The notes: generated from the sequence alone by a model not told the origin. A stretch of 64,000 nt of DNA from Paralvinella palmiformis (GCA_025642065.1 JAODUP010000223.1:62001-126000), one strand, 5' to 3'; numbered from the stretch's first letter, positions 14,600 through 46,383 are shown. Program-made: numbers and translations.

Positions 14600-17500
14600 T
14601 TGGCGAATATTTGTCTCGAAAAGTGATTGCTGATCAGCACCAGCCCAACATGAAAAATATATTTGCCCCGGGCATCCAGGCAACCAATTTTTCAGGCCCT
14701 GTCTTATAATATCAAAATCTTCTGAAGAAGGTTAAGTAACTGGATGTCTTGAAGTATCAGATGATTATTCAGATTCTACAGGAGAGTTGACCATAAGTCT
14801 ACAGTTTCATTATAATGTTTATCTAATTAAGAAACAATAAGTAAATGATTTGCTACACAGCTTGGTACTTTGTCTAACTTTACACCTTTTGACTTGAAAA
14901 ACAACTGAAATTCTTTTGGGTTCCCCTTTCCTTGCATTTGCTTCCTTTACTAAGCTATTATATTCGCCGCGGTCTAGCGGTAGCGTGTTGGACCACGGAT
15001 CACTACCACCCGGGTTCCAAACTCGGCGTGGGCATATCTGAAGGTCTTCTCATCTTTGACTTTGCCTCATTACCTTTGGAGGTCGCTCGGCCCATTTAGC
15101 CTACCTCGTACACAAAACTGGCCGTAAAACATCAATCATCATCATCTAACAAATTGCAAATCAATTTTCTTAATCTCTTCTTCAAGAGATTTTATTTCTA
15201 TTTTCTTGGCACTAATTGTATTATATTTTTTGTTTCTTTTCAGACATTGATTGAATAGCTTTCAACAAAACCGAACCACATTTTTCACCAGAGTTTGATT
15301 ATCTTCTTGATATTAGTTCTTATCTAACATAACTGTATTTAGGTCACCTCCTTCAGTTGAGTCTGTAACACGACACATATATTACATTTGGAATTTATTT
15401 ACAGCAGGAGCCAGACTTTCTTCAATTGAATTATTTGTCCGCTTACAATTACTAAGAAGCTAACACGATTCATTAAGAAATGATCTAATCCTTTCAGAAT
15501 TTTGCTTAAGACTGTTCGTGTGATTAACAGCTCTGGTAATAGATTGTCATATAGAATTAACAGATGGCTTATGCCGTTTTCTGCATATTATCAGAGTTTA
15601 AATAATTGAAGTTTTTTATATTACTATATCTATGTATATGGATTGTAAATGTTCTTTGTTTTATACACTGATGTACTTTGAGAGAGAAATGATTAATTGC
15701 TGTTCAAACTCGGGTACATTGAAAATGTTGTAACGGTTTGGAAATATTTAGAGAGAAATGATTAATTGCTGTTCAGACTTTGGTACGTTTAAAATGTTGT
15801 AACGGTTTGGAAATATTTAAAACTGAAATTGAAAACTCATGAGTCCCATGCCAAATTCGAATGTCATTGGCTTAGCTTTGTTGTTCGGATTTGGCGAGGA
15901 ACCTGAATATTTCTCATTGGCTGTTTCGTAATTCATGTAACCTCTGACCCAGCTTAGAGCTGGCAACCCTTTTCAAAATTTAAATCAGTTTTTGTTTGGA
16001 TCTCGGTGAATGTAGTCGAAAAGTGAATTGTTGTAAAAGTTACTTGTGATGTTATTGAAAATGGAAATGTGAATATCAGAAATAGATCATTGGTATTCAT
16101 TAACAATGGATCGTGAATAAATGAATCATGACTTATCGAGTCTCAATTGCTGATGTGTGGGTTAGACGGAAGCATGAACTTTAAATGGAGCCCCGGTATA
16201 TAAAATAACGACATAGGAAAGCAGATGCTCAGGGCTCGTGAAGAGCCCACCCTAAAACCCTGATAATATATATTAAACTTAAATTATTCCACACATCTCC
16301 ATAATCATTGCATTTTAGCTGTAAAGTAATAAACAATCGATTTTATCAAATAGGAATGTGATGAATTTGACAATTAATAAACATTGTAAAAATGTAGTAC
16401 CTGATTTTAAATTCTGTACAAATCTAATTTTACATTTAAGATTAAAAAAAAATTATGGACGATCTATTTAAACAGATGAACATCAATATACTAGTGATAA
16501 CAGACAGAAAGAGGTCAATAAAGAAATTTTTGAAGAAATAATATTGCTTTACTTTCGAGTGACACTGAATTTTGCAGTATCTGGCAGAATTAGTGTGTAT
16601 AACTTGAAAAAGTTGTTCTTTGGAATGAAATAAACCTAAAAAACATGTCTGTCACATCATTTTTGTTGACACATGTTTAGCCTTAGAGGGAAAGAGCATT
16701 GAAAAATATGCCCTACTCGCATGACCTTTATGAAAATGTCAATCTGAAATGATTAGATAAATAGGAAATGTGATGGAATCTATAGCCAGGAAGAGTTTTG
16801 TGGAGTATATGATGCTACACAATCTTTTTTATGATACAGAACATGAATTTGTTCTGGATCACTCATGTATGATCCATCTAATGGTCACACTGGAGCCATG
16901 GTACAAAATATTAGACAGTTGTACTCCACCTGATGTCATCGCCTAGATTTTCACATTGCATTTGACACCGTCCCCCACCAGAGATTGATCAGGAAACTGA
17001 AAGCACACAGCATTACTGGAATGTCAACGACCAGATACATGATTTCTTGACAGGCCAGAAACAGCGAGTTGTAGTTAAGAGTAACCTGTCATCTTGGGCG
17101 AGTATACTGATTGGAATCCTTCACAGTAGTGTCCTGGGACCAATCATCTTCGTCATCCTCATCAATGACCTCCCGGATGTGGTAAGAAGTTCAGTAAAAA
17201 TATTTGGTGCTGACACCAAAATATTTCAAGCATTAAGGACCTTGGATGACAAAGGTAGTCTACAACAGGACTTGGATAGTCAGATGGAATGGTCCCAGTA
17301 GTGGTAATTACCAGATGAGTGTGACAATTTGAGAAATCAAGACAAGCGAGAAAGATCTTGGAATGTTCCACCAGCATGTTACAAAGGCAGTCAACAAGGC
17401 ATCTAGCATGCTTGGACTGGTGATGGCCACTTTGATAAGGTGACAATCCCTCGACTGTTCACAACGATGTCCGCATCTAGAATATCCGAATTCCATCTGG

Positions 17501-20500
17501 CACCCTAGATTCCGATGGAATAAAGTAGATGTTCAAAGACTTTGGAGTATCGCAGGAGAAGAGGGACATGCTGCATGCATTCAAAAGGTAACAAGACAAC
17601 TCACACCCAAGACATCCCATACGCAAGACATCCTGTACCACAGACAAGACCACTCTAATTCCTCATTCTCAGACAACTCTGATCATAAGCCAAAGGTTTA
17701 TTTTACTGTGACTATATAGAATAGAATATATCAGTATCATTACGTATGCTTATGCTCTGTTTAAGTTGGACATATTCCACATCACGAAGACTAAGTGACT
17801 AATCACAGAATATAAACTAATATAAAGCACATTTCTTAGTTTGTTAAATTCACTAAAACATAAAACTGTGATTTTTGTGTGAAATAATCCAAGTTAATAG
17901 TTTGTCAGTGATCTACTCGATCTGGTGTTGGGAAGTAGTTTTTTGTGTGATCAATACCAACGACAAGAAGGCTGAGTAGTTTATCATTTAATTGAAAAAT
18001 ATGTTACACCTGGAAAATGTTATCTAATTGCAATCATTGAATCCTATGTGTCATCATACATGAAACATGATGGCACATACAGTTATTTATGCAAGTTGTA
18101 TGGCCTGCCTTTTCTCTCCAGTGAACATATTCCAGAGCCATTCACTAAACTACAAGAGAAGGCATCTAGTGACAATGTTTGTTCTTTTGGTAAATACATT
18201 TGTTCTATGTGCATTGATGTGGAGAGTTGGCACAGATGCTTGAATTATCGAGCAGCAAAATGGCAACCCACCTCTTTAAGTACTAGTCCTTCTGTTGGAT
18301 CGCGAGTCACATCTCCTCAAACTACAATCAAAGCTTGTCAGGGAAGGAAGGTTCCAGCAATATCAGCGCAAGGCTACTAAATCAATACAGGCTTTATTAT
18401 TTAAACTCTGGGGTGAGTACATCACCAGAAACTGCAACACATCAAGGCTATCCAACACACTGAGACCGAGTGACATTTTAAATATTAATAAACATACACC
18501 GGGTTTCTAAAATGTTGTAGTTGTGTTATATACCCTCATTCACATGAACAAACATAGATACAACACTTAAACACAATTTAGGATCAGAAGGGGGTATGTG
18601 TTGTCTCAGAATGGGGGTATGAGTTGTCTCAGACAGGGTTAAAGGCCGTCTTATCTGGGGTATGGGTTGTCTAGGTTATGAATTGGTTGTCCTAGGTATG
18701 AGTTGTCTAGAATTCATTCAAAATAGTGAATGGCATCAATCAAGTAAATTCTAGTAACTTCTTCAGTATGCGTACAGAGTCCTAGACACTAGAAGCCAAG
18801 ACGAGAAGTTTATGAAGAAGTGCACAAGGCTGGGTGTCTATCAGTCCGTCTTCAGTCAGAGAGTGGTAAATGACTGGAATTGGCTCCCTATCAAAGTTAT
18901 CCATAGTGCATCTTTGAACACATTTAAGTCAAGATTGGACATGGTTTGACTTAAGAAGAGATACAATCTACCATACCTTGATACCAGATCTATGTAATGA
19001 TGGCACAGCCTGCTAAAAACTCTGGTCAAGTCTTATCCCGGCAGATTGTAACGCTTCTTAATCCTGTTTGTCTAATCTGGACTTGATTGTATTTAATGTG
19101 GGACTGTTTGTCACTCTCTGACTGAATACATTTTGCCTCAAACTTGATCTTGAGTCGTGCTTCACTAGCTTGAGGCTATATGCCCTCTGGTGTTTGATAT
19201 GTCAGCCAGCGAGAATAATTGGTTAGATTCCAGCATGTCTATACCCTTCAGGATCTTAAACACCTGAAGCATGTCCCCTCATCTCCTATGATAGCACAAA
19301 GATGGGAGTCTCAGCCCAGCAGGCACCAGACGTTGGATCAACATTGGATTAACATTGTCCTTGGAAGCTGGATCAATGTTATGAAAATGGTTAGATTTGA
19401 AAATTGGATCAACATAATATTTGCAACATTGGATCAAAGTTAGGATTTCAATGTAATATTTACAACATTGGATCAACGTTAGGATTTCAATATTGGATCA
19501 ACATAATATTTATAACATTGGATCAACATTAGAATTTCAAAGTTGGATCAATGTTATGAAATTGGTTGGATTTGAAAATTGGATCAATGTAATATTTGCA
19601 ACATTGGATAACACTAGTTTTCATTTTGGTTGATGTAAACATATTTATTCAATTGATAACAAGCAAAATGCTTATACATTATCTCTCACTTATACACACA
19701 TTCACACAGTAATATATATACAACAAATAGAATTGATATTGTTACTATACCAGCATCGTGGTTGATTGGAATGTAAGGGACTGGTGCCGTAAGGTTTCAT
19801 TTTATATATATATATATAAAATGAAACCTATATGTGTATGCATCAATTACATCTGTTACAAAGAATTATGAATGAAATTTCATTATGATTAAATCAGCTG
19901 CACAATATGATGTGCCCATGATAATTAAAACAGCTGCAATAAGACTTATTCAAAATACAAAATGAATTGAATATCTAGAACATGACAACATACAAGTATA
20001 CCAATTCTATTTTGTACAATACATCATACAGTAGTGTAATTCACAATCAAATTATATGCCAACACACTAGCACTCTGCCAAAGTTTGAATAGTTCCATGG
20101 ATGGCCAATCAAATTCGAATAATCTATTCATCACATTTTACATTATTTTGGTCAAATTATTAAAAGACATTCCTCAAAATAACAACAGTGCATAATATGT
20201 CCATAGCTGCAAACTTATGAATACTATCTATAATAACAGACTCCAGTCCAAAATAAATATATTAGCCACCACACTTATCATATAACTGTACATGTCTAGG
20301 TGTATGCAAAAGAGTGCAAGCATCTTTTGGAACACGGTGCTAATGTTGTCTAAGAATTCCAATCGTTTCTAGAAAAGCAGTTCTTGTACATGCATTTCTT
20401 ACTGCCCAGTCTGTAAAGTCCTTTCCAATATCAAACTCTTCACTATCATCATCTGAGAAATTCTCAGATCCATAACTAGATATCACATTGTCAGATTCCT

Positions 20501-22724
20501 GATCATTTGTATCACCACTGTGGTTATTAGAATCCTGTGTATTGCTGTCATTTCTACCATCCATATGACAAGATGAGTCAGTATCACCTCTCTCATGTAC
20601 ACTAGGAGCAACACTAGCACCTACTAGTATATTGGCTTCATCCTTATCACTGCTATTAGTTTCAGCAAGAGCCAATACTTCAGCTTAGGCCATGCAGTAA
20701 TATTCTGTTTGGATCCAGGAATACATGTACTAACATGAACATTTTTAACTTTGTACATACGTGCCAATGGGTGGGGAGGCATGCATACTGTAAAACCATT
20801 ACTTATTTTCTGCCTTTTATTTGGCTACTTTCATGTAGGCGACCAACAGAAAAAATTAAATATGCAATGAAGGGACCAGGGGACTTTTTTTCGAGTCAGT
20901 GACATATTAATTTTGAAACAAAATAATAGGTTTTAACCATGCAGCTTAATTTTACCTCGATAATGTCATGGTGCCAAATGAAAACCTGTAACCAACTGTA
21001 GTCATCTACAATAAATAATAACTGTTTGCCTCATATGAACCATTTCTGACATATAAGCATTTTTTTTATTTACAGACACTCCTCCAGTGCATATTGGAGA
21101 TATTGAACTTTTCAGCATTTTACAGATTTGATCCTTTTTTATGAAAAATTCCCCCCCACCCCCACCCCCCAATAGAGACTGAAAATAGCAAGAACATTGT
21201 AAAAACTTGTTTCCATGATCATGAAGCACAAACTAATGTGAAAATAAGTTATATCTGAGATGTGAAAATTTCTCATTCACTAAACACAGGATTTTTTGTT
21301 TTGTTTTATTAAAACTTCAGCCCTTCCCTGGAAGTCAAATGGTCGCTCCCTAACATTAACGTGCCAATTACATAACCTAGCAACACATAGACACCCATGC
21401 TGAGTGATTGAAGTCCGACAACTCGATCAATCAATATTCAACAAAAGAAATGATATTTTAAAAAACTATACGCAGCATCATGTTTCATGACAATTCATAT
21501 TACTAAAAACAAGTTTGGTACAACTTAGTTACATACTTACCGGAAAAAAACATGAGTCAAGTGTCCTAGAATCCGGGGATTATGGGATAGATCTAGCTAA
21601 GCCGATATACATATAGTTGTGGCCAAAGAGTTGTGGCTTAGTTTTGAGGTGTAAACACCTGATCACAATTTATTTGAACAAATGTAAATCCAACACGATA
21701 CAATATAGCCCAGCTATATTGGATATGCATTTGGTTCGCGTTGTGTGACATCGTGATGTAATATCGACCTATTCCCAACATTGATCCAACATCAGGTGCC
21801 TGCTGGGAGGGCATCAAACGTAGGGGAGAGGTTCGACCAGAACCCTATTCTTTATTTATTACACTTATTAGTTTTAGGTTGTGACATAATATATCACTGA
21901 TTAATTGTTTTATGTTTACTTTGAAACAATTTGCAACAATAAAACAATAGACTATCAAAAAATAATTAGCGACTGAAAGCGGGGTGTGAAAATTCAAACT
22001 TTTGCCACTAGCAGTCAACATTTCAAAAGTCTGTAAGCCTTTCAGTTTGTGTTAGATTTTCACAGTGTTTGATCTTCATTAGCTTTCTGTGTGGTATCCT
22101 TTCGAAAAATGAATGTATTTAGAAATAAAATGTACAATTCATGTAAGCTTAGGTCAATAAATTTTGAAATAACAAGGGAAACAAAAGTGGTCGATCCGCC
22201 CCTCTATTTTGTCAATTCACTCTTTGCAGACTATAATTTCTGTGTCACTATCCAAAATGGGTTGTCAGATAAAGTTTGGTACTGTTAAGAAATTATCATG
22301 ATGTATTACAGCTAAAAATGGAATAAATCAATAGGCATAGTCTTAATATTCTGTATCAAGCATTCAACTTCAAGGTATCATGCCAAGGTGTGACCTGGTT
22401 GTTTAGCCACCTCAGAACTGGTCACACTGAAGACAAATAACTGAGGAGCAACTACCTAAAGAATTATTTCACAAATACAATTTACCTGATTCAATTCTAG
22501 TTCTGTTATAAAAATATCAATTATATCACATCATTTCCTCATTATTATTATATGACAATTGACATATCACTTATATCTGTATATCATTATATATGAGTCT
22601 CATCACTCATCATCATGTCATGTGTGAACTGTGATTTAATAAATCTACTTACATTTGAATTGCTTGCTAGTAATATGTCATTAGGTTGAGGTTTTTGGTC
22701 ACTATCGATACCACTGTCTTCCAT
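4197..22724 (-). CDS. FAM219A: FAM219 family protein, 5 coding exons, 173 aa
   Basis: Minus-strand gene. Coding exons, 5' to 3': 22724-22653, 10500-10419, 8764-8686, 8330-8253, 4407-4197. All junctions are GT/AG and phases (0,1,2,2) agree, giving 522 nt with a TAA stop. The start is the ATG that opens MEDSGIDSD. Family hallmarks: KLEKQ (across exons 2 and 3, about residues 50-54), RLSVPNKGD (about 78-86), QQLIKDGYNLDLVPDDEDLDLIPP (123-146; the IPDDEDLDLIPPK signature of human FAM219A/B) and a cysteine-rich C-terminus (C153, C155, C156, C170). Human FAM219A is about 185 aa, so this is probably full length. Exon 5 must start at 4407, because the upstream acceptor near 4422 gives a stop. Function is unknown in the family; no domain with known activity is visible. 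The 12.1-kb intron 1 is full of repeats. Divergent from DNAI1. Confidence 0.93.
4732..4783. repeat. (TA)n microsatellite
   Basis: A TA run of about 34 bp in FAM219 intron 4. It creates spurious YIYIYI reading frames. Confidence 0.9.
4963..5755 (+). mobile_element. pogo/Tigger-like DNA transposon relic, internally deleted
   Basis: The plus frame around 5450-5628 reads ITQWVIITKSFKNISNDLDDTEDD and ends in FSEE then stop. This resembles the C-terminal part of pogo/Tigger (POGK-type) transposases, usually KSFKKCGISNALDGTEDD. The ends carry GTATATAC-type and CTTATAC motifs (near 4964 and 5734) in opposite orientation. The DNA-binding and DDE parts are absent. A related copy lies at 25105-25918. 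It sits in FAM219 intron 4. Confidence 0.6.
5999..6966. mobile_element. AATTGGAATTGA-family TIR element with an internal direct duplication
   Basis: ATGGGGTCAATTCC at 5999 is matched by its reverse complement GGAATTGACCCCAT ending near 6965, giving terminal inverted repeats about 970 bp apart. Inside, an approximately 90-bp block (6083-6170) recurs at 6668-6760, including ATCTATATAGAGATATTGCT. There is no convincing transposase. AATTGGAATTGA-rich segments also occur near 30250-30370 and 60690-60840. Confidence 0.6.
6600..6627. repeat. (TA)n microsatellite
   Basis: Pure TA dinucleotide run inside the TIR element. Confidence 0.9.
7474..7545. repeat. (TA)n and (TC)n microsatellites
   Basis: A TA run at about 7474-7502 is followed by a TC run at about 7529-7542, in FAM219 intron 4. 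Confidence 0.85.
9777..9831. repeat. Long (TA)n microsatellite
   Basis: About 27 uninterrupted TA units in FAM219 intron 2, followed by TTATTA repeats to 9847. Confidence 0.95.
12490..12745 (-). mobile_element. L2/CR1-like LINE 3' coding end fragment
   Basis: The minus-strand frame reads MLSLTPKPIELRSFGFHLLS, then TRAFSVALPTLWNS and RHHLKTHLFRFAY. This is the typical C-terminal tail of an invertebrate L2/CR1-like reverse transcriptase ORF. It is the same family as the plus-strand relic at 52335-53440, which has MLSLAPKPRG...SGFHLLSVPR. A 5'-truncated insertion in FAM219 intron 1. Confidence 0.75.
12858..13056 (-). mobile_element. tRNA-derived SINE, family 1
   Basis: On the minus strand the head reads GGTCTAGTTGGTAGCACG (A-box like, about 13026-13044) and then GTTCGAATCTC (B box, 12986-12996). 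The body shares the block ACCTTTGGAGGTCGCTCGGC and the tail GTAAAACAT...ATCAATCA with the copy at 14965-15147. Both are in FAM219 intron 1, on opposite strands. Confidence 0.82.
14566..14597. repeat. (CA)n microsatellite
   Basis: About 15 CA units in FAM219 intron 1. Confidence 0.9.
14965..15147 (+). mobile_element. tRNA-derived SINE, family 1
   Basis: A-box-like GGTCTAGCGGTAGCGTG at 14971-14987 and B-box-like GGTTCCAAACTC at 15013-15024. The shared body block is ACCTTTGGAGGTCGCTCGGC, and the ATCATC-rich tail ends near 15147. Same family as 12858-13056. Confidence 0.82.
15682..16200 (+). repeat. 69-bp tandem duplication followed by LTR-like sequence
   Basis: Two 69-bp copies (15682-15750 and 15751-15819) share GAGAGAAATGATTAATTGCT at their starts and TGTAACGGTTTGG near their ends. 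The following 370 bp is less AT-rich and has AATAAATGAATCATG near 16116. It ends TTTAAATGGAGCCCCGG, which looks like an LTR end plus primer-binding-site junction. A solo LTR of a Ty3-type element is possible; no gag or pol is seen nearby. Confidence 0.35.
18030..18510 (+). mobile_element. MULE-like transposase C-terminal remnant
   Basis: Two overlapping plus frames hold YGLPFLSSEHIPEPFTKLQE then IDVESWHRCLNYRAAK, and LLDRESHLLKLQSKLVREGR then QRKATKSIQALLFKLWGEY. The DVEGWHxRLN motif followed by a basic helical tail ending in LWxEY is typical, from memory, of MULE-type transposases found in marine invertebrate genomes. A frameshift near 18290 separates the two halves. It is nested inside the CR1 relic. 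Confidence 0.55.
18590..18715 (+). repeat. Short degenerate GGGGTATGAGTTGTCT repeats
   Basis: Variants of GGGGTATGAGTTGTCT occur about six times in 125 bp, between the MULE-like remnant and the resumed LINE. Confidence 0.6.
19146..19314. repeat. Dispersed-repeat segment flanking a TIR transposon (left half)
   Basis: The sequence GCCCTCTGGTGTTTG through CTTCAGGATCTTAAACACCTG resembles a dispersed element common in invertebrate genomes. It appears to resume at 21808 (AGGGCATCAAACGTAGGGG) on the other side of the transposon at 19315-21807. A similar-looking segment is at 63690-64000. Confidence 0.45.
19325..19615. repeat. Subterminal TTGGATCAACAT repeats
   Basis: Degenerate copies of TTGGATCAA(C/T)(A/G)T alternate with ATAATATTTGCAACA and GGATTTCAA blocks. 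They are confined to the left subterminal region of the transposon and extend the motif found in its inverted repeats. Confidence 0.75.
19792..19829. repeat. 38-bp perfect palindrome
   Basis: AGGTTTCAT and ATGAAACCT flank a TTTATATA...TATATAAA core. It can form a perfect hairpin or cruciform inside the transposon. Confidence 0.85.
20255..20675 (-). pseudogene. Decayed N-terminal transposon protein with an acidic N-terminus
   Basis: The minus ORF starts MALAETNSSDKDEAN and is rich in Asp, Ser and Asn. It then reads DFTDWAVRNACTRTAFLETI and GILRQH before a TAG. The same frame continues past that stop as HRVPKDACTLLHTPRHVQLY and DKCGG. The pattern WA..(8)..LL.ILR.H...PKD.RTLL.TPR recurs, from memory, in uncharacterised transposon-linked proteins of cnidarians, molluscs and fish. 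One in-frame stop and loss of all downstream coding sequence mark it as inactive. Confidence 0.55.
22375..22442 (-). mobile_element. SINE family 2 tail fragment
   Basis: The minus strand reads TGAGGTGGCTAAACAACCAGGTCACACC. This matches the 3' body (GCCGAGGCTAAACAACTCGACTCAGC) of the SINE at 45379-45563. The tRNA-like head is missing. Confidence 0.45.
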
Positions 22725-22835
22725 TTTCTTTAAGTGTTACAACCGTTATAAATAAGACAATGTGTGACATTTTAGAAATTATACATAAAAAGTTGTTGTA
22801 CAGTCATCTAGTCTGCCATGTTTATAAAGACTCAC

Positions 22836-23165
22836 GTCGATATCGGCCCTCTTCGATCTCGGCCCATGTCGAACTCGGCCCTCGTCGATCTTGGCCCACT
22901 TATTTGGTTGTTAAAGTGGTATTCCCATTGGTTAATATATATAGTAATCAACATGGGGCGAGATCGGGGACATACAAACACGCATCTACAAATAACGCTT
23001 TAATGGACCGAGATCAGCATATATTTATGATACCTACGTCGATCTCGGCCCAGTCGATCTCGGCCCATTGGCAATTTGGTGTGAGCAACTATTTTAATGT
23101 TAATCGCTTGGAATACCTGGGCCGAGATCGACCTGGGCCGAAGTCGACGGGCCGAGATCGACGGA
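22836..23165. mobile_element. Inverted GTCGATCTCGGCCC repeat element (MITE-like)
   Basis: Four head copies of a 16-bp unit close to GTCGATCTCGGCCCAT lie at 22836-22899. Two more are at 23039-23068. Three reverse-complement copies (GGGCCGAGATCGAC) close the element at about 23119-23165. Degenerate copies lie near 22955 and 23005. GC-rich repeats in an AT-rich setting with opposite orientation at the two ends suggest a small non-autonomous mobile element. No coding potential; the open frames through it result from the repeats. Confidence 0.6.
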
Positions 23166-23463
23166 GCCCGTTTATAAATACAGTTTATTCTATATATTAT
23201 TATTATTATTATTGATCAGAAATACAAATACTGTTATGAACCGAAATAACATATACATAAATATGTAAGATTTTATTTTCATTTAAATAAATGCTATATA
23301 TTAAAATGTTTTTTACTGTTCAAATATACAAAATTGATTGATAAATTCATTTAATAATTATATAAAAATGCTTAGTGCATATGTTGATGTATAGGCAGTT
23401 GTTTGAAAATAACATATAATGGTAATTAGGTATTCCAATGCTCCATTTTAACGGAAGTACGTC

Positions 23464-23475
23464 TGCGCAAGCGCG
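23464..23475. promoter_or_regulatory. NRF1-like site
   Basis: TGCGCAAGCGCG matches the NRF1 consensus YGCGCAYGCGCR at all but one or two positions. It lies about 93-104 bp upstream of the DNAI1 start codon, the position expected for a CpG-type bidirectional promoter. Binding is inferred. Confidence 0.5.
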
Positions 23476-23489
23476 TTGTGCATAGCAAC
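23475..23489 (+). promoter_or_regulatory. RFX X-box-like site upstream of DNAI1
   Basis: GTTGTGCATAGCAAC has a perfect right half-site (AGCAAC, consensus RGYAAC) and a partial left half-site (GTTGTG, consensus GTNRCC). It is 78 bp upstream of the DNAI1 ATG. RFX factors drive ciliary genes through X-boxes close to the start codon, so type and position both fit. The left half is imperfect. Confidence 0.6.
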
Positions 23490-23567
23490 AGTACCGCTAT
23501 CAACTGAGGGAATCTATGTTATTTTCTGAACCACATCACTTATTGGCAATCTGTATAAACGTCAACA

Positions 23568-46138
<22,571 letters not shown>

Positions 46139-46377
46139 GATGACAGAAAAAGTCCTACGCATAACTTCCATCATGTTTAAGGATCCTGTTACAGATGTGC
46201 TACATATTGTTAGATATGCACATCCATCATTCATCAACAGTAACTAATTTTGAATTGACAGATCATTCTTTGTGCATCACAAAACTGTTCATATTTTCTG
46301 GTAATTATTAGATCCATAATTTGTGTGTTATTTCAAGATCTACATTATGAAGGATGGTTATAATAATGTTAATTGTT

Positions 46378-46383
46378 AATAAA
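46378..46383 (+). terminator. Candidate DNAI1 polyadenylation signal
   Basis: AATAAA, 240 bp downstream of the DNAI1 stop codon, in a GTTAATAAAGTTATAATG context. It is the first canonical hexamer after the stop. Use is inferred. Confidence 0.6.

Larger units (their letters stand above)
13100..15600 (-). other. Possible decayed coiled-coil coding region, unrecognised
   Basis: Several minus-strand stretches between stops look protein-like: KRHKPSVNSI near 15575, HTNSLKQNSERIRSFLNES near 15500, IEIKSLEEEIKKIDLQF near 15180, and LEIYLTDMQKNIDELAIATK near 13820. They are lysine/glutamate-rich and helical. They could be the remains of one element protein, interrupted by a SINE. No family was recognised and chance cannot be excluded. 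Confidence 0.25.
16940..19145 (+). mobile_element. CR1-type LINE relic, split by an inserted DNA-transposon remnant
   Basis: The left part (16950-17600) encodes decayed reverse transcriptase: FDTVPHQRLIRKLKAHSITG, then TGQKQRVVV...SSWASI, GPIIFVILINDLPDVV, and SVKIFGADTKIFQ, where GADTK replaces the catalytic FADDTK. The right part (about 18780-18945) encodes the usual C-terminal tail: KKCTRLGVYQSVFSQRVVND, then WNWLPIKVIHSASLNTFKS. The approximately 1.1 kb between them holds an unrelated MULE-like fragment. Stops and frameshifts throughout mean it is inactive. Confidence 0.8.
19315..21807 (-). mobile_element. Nearly full-span TIR DNA transposon, 2.5 kb, decayed
   Basis: The left end CCCAGCAGGCACCAGACG is an inverted match to the right end, which reads CCCAGCAGGCACCTGATG on the minus strand; about 29 of 33 positions agree. 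Subterminal TTGGATCAACAT motifs are repeated about ten times from 19330 to 19610. A minus-strand ORF (20675-20340) is the only coding remnant. The target duplication is at most AG. It lies in FAM219 intron 1. Confidence 0.78.
22725..23567. promoter_or_regulatory. Shared divergent promoter region of FAM219 and DNAI1
   Basis: This 843-bp interval separates the two start codons and must hold both 5' UTRs and promoters. The DNAI1-proximal part (23452-23520) is less AT-rich and contains CpGs, an NRF1-like site and an X-box-like site. The FAM219-proximal half is occupied by a repeat element at 22836-23165. No TATA box could be assigned with confidence. Confidence 0.75.

Noticed and set aside
12858..15147. 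Functional tRNA genes at the A/B-box sequences
   Set aside because: The boxes are followed by SINE bodies and tails, and no complete cloverleaf with an acceptor stem was evident.
22760..23215. 151-codon plus-strand ORF in the divergent promoter
   Set aside because: It runs through the GTCGATCTCGGCCC repeats and ends in a TAT repeat; it is repeat-driven and lies between two well-supported first exons.
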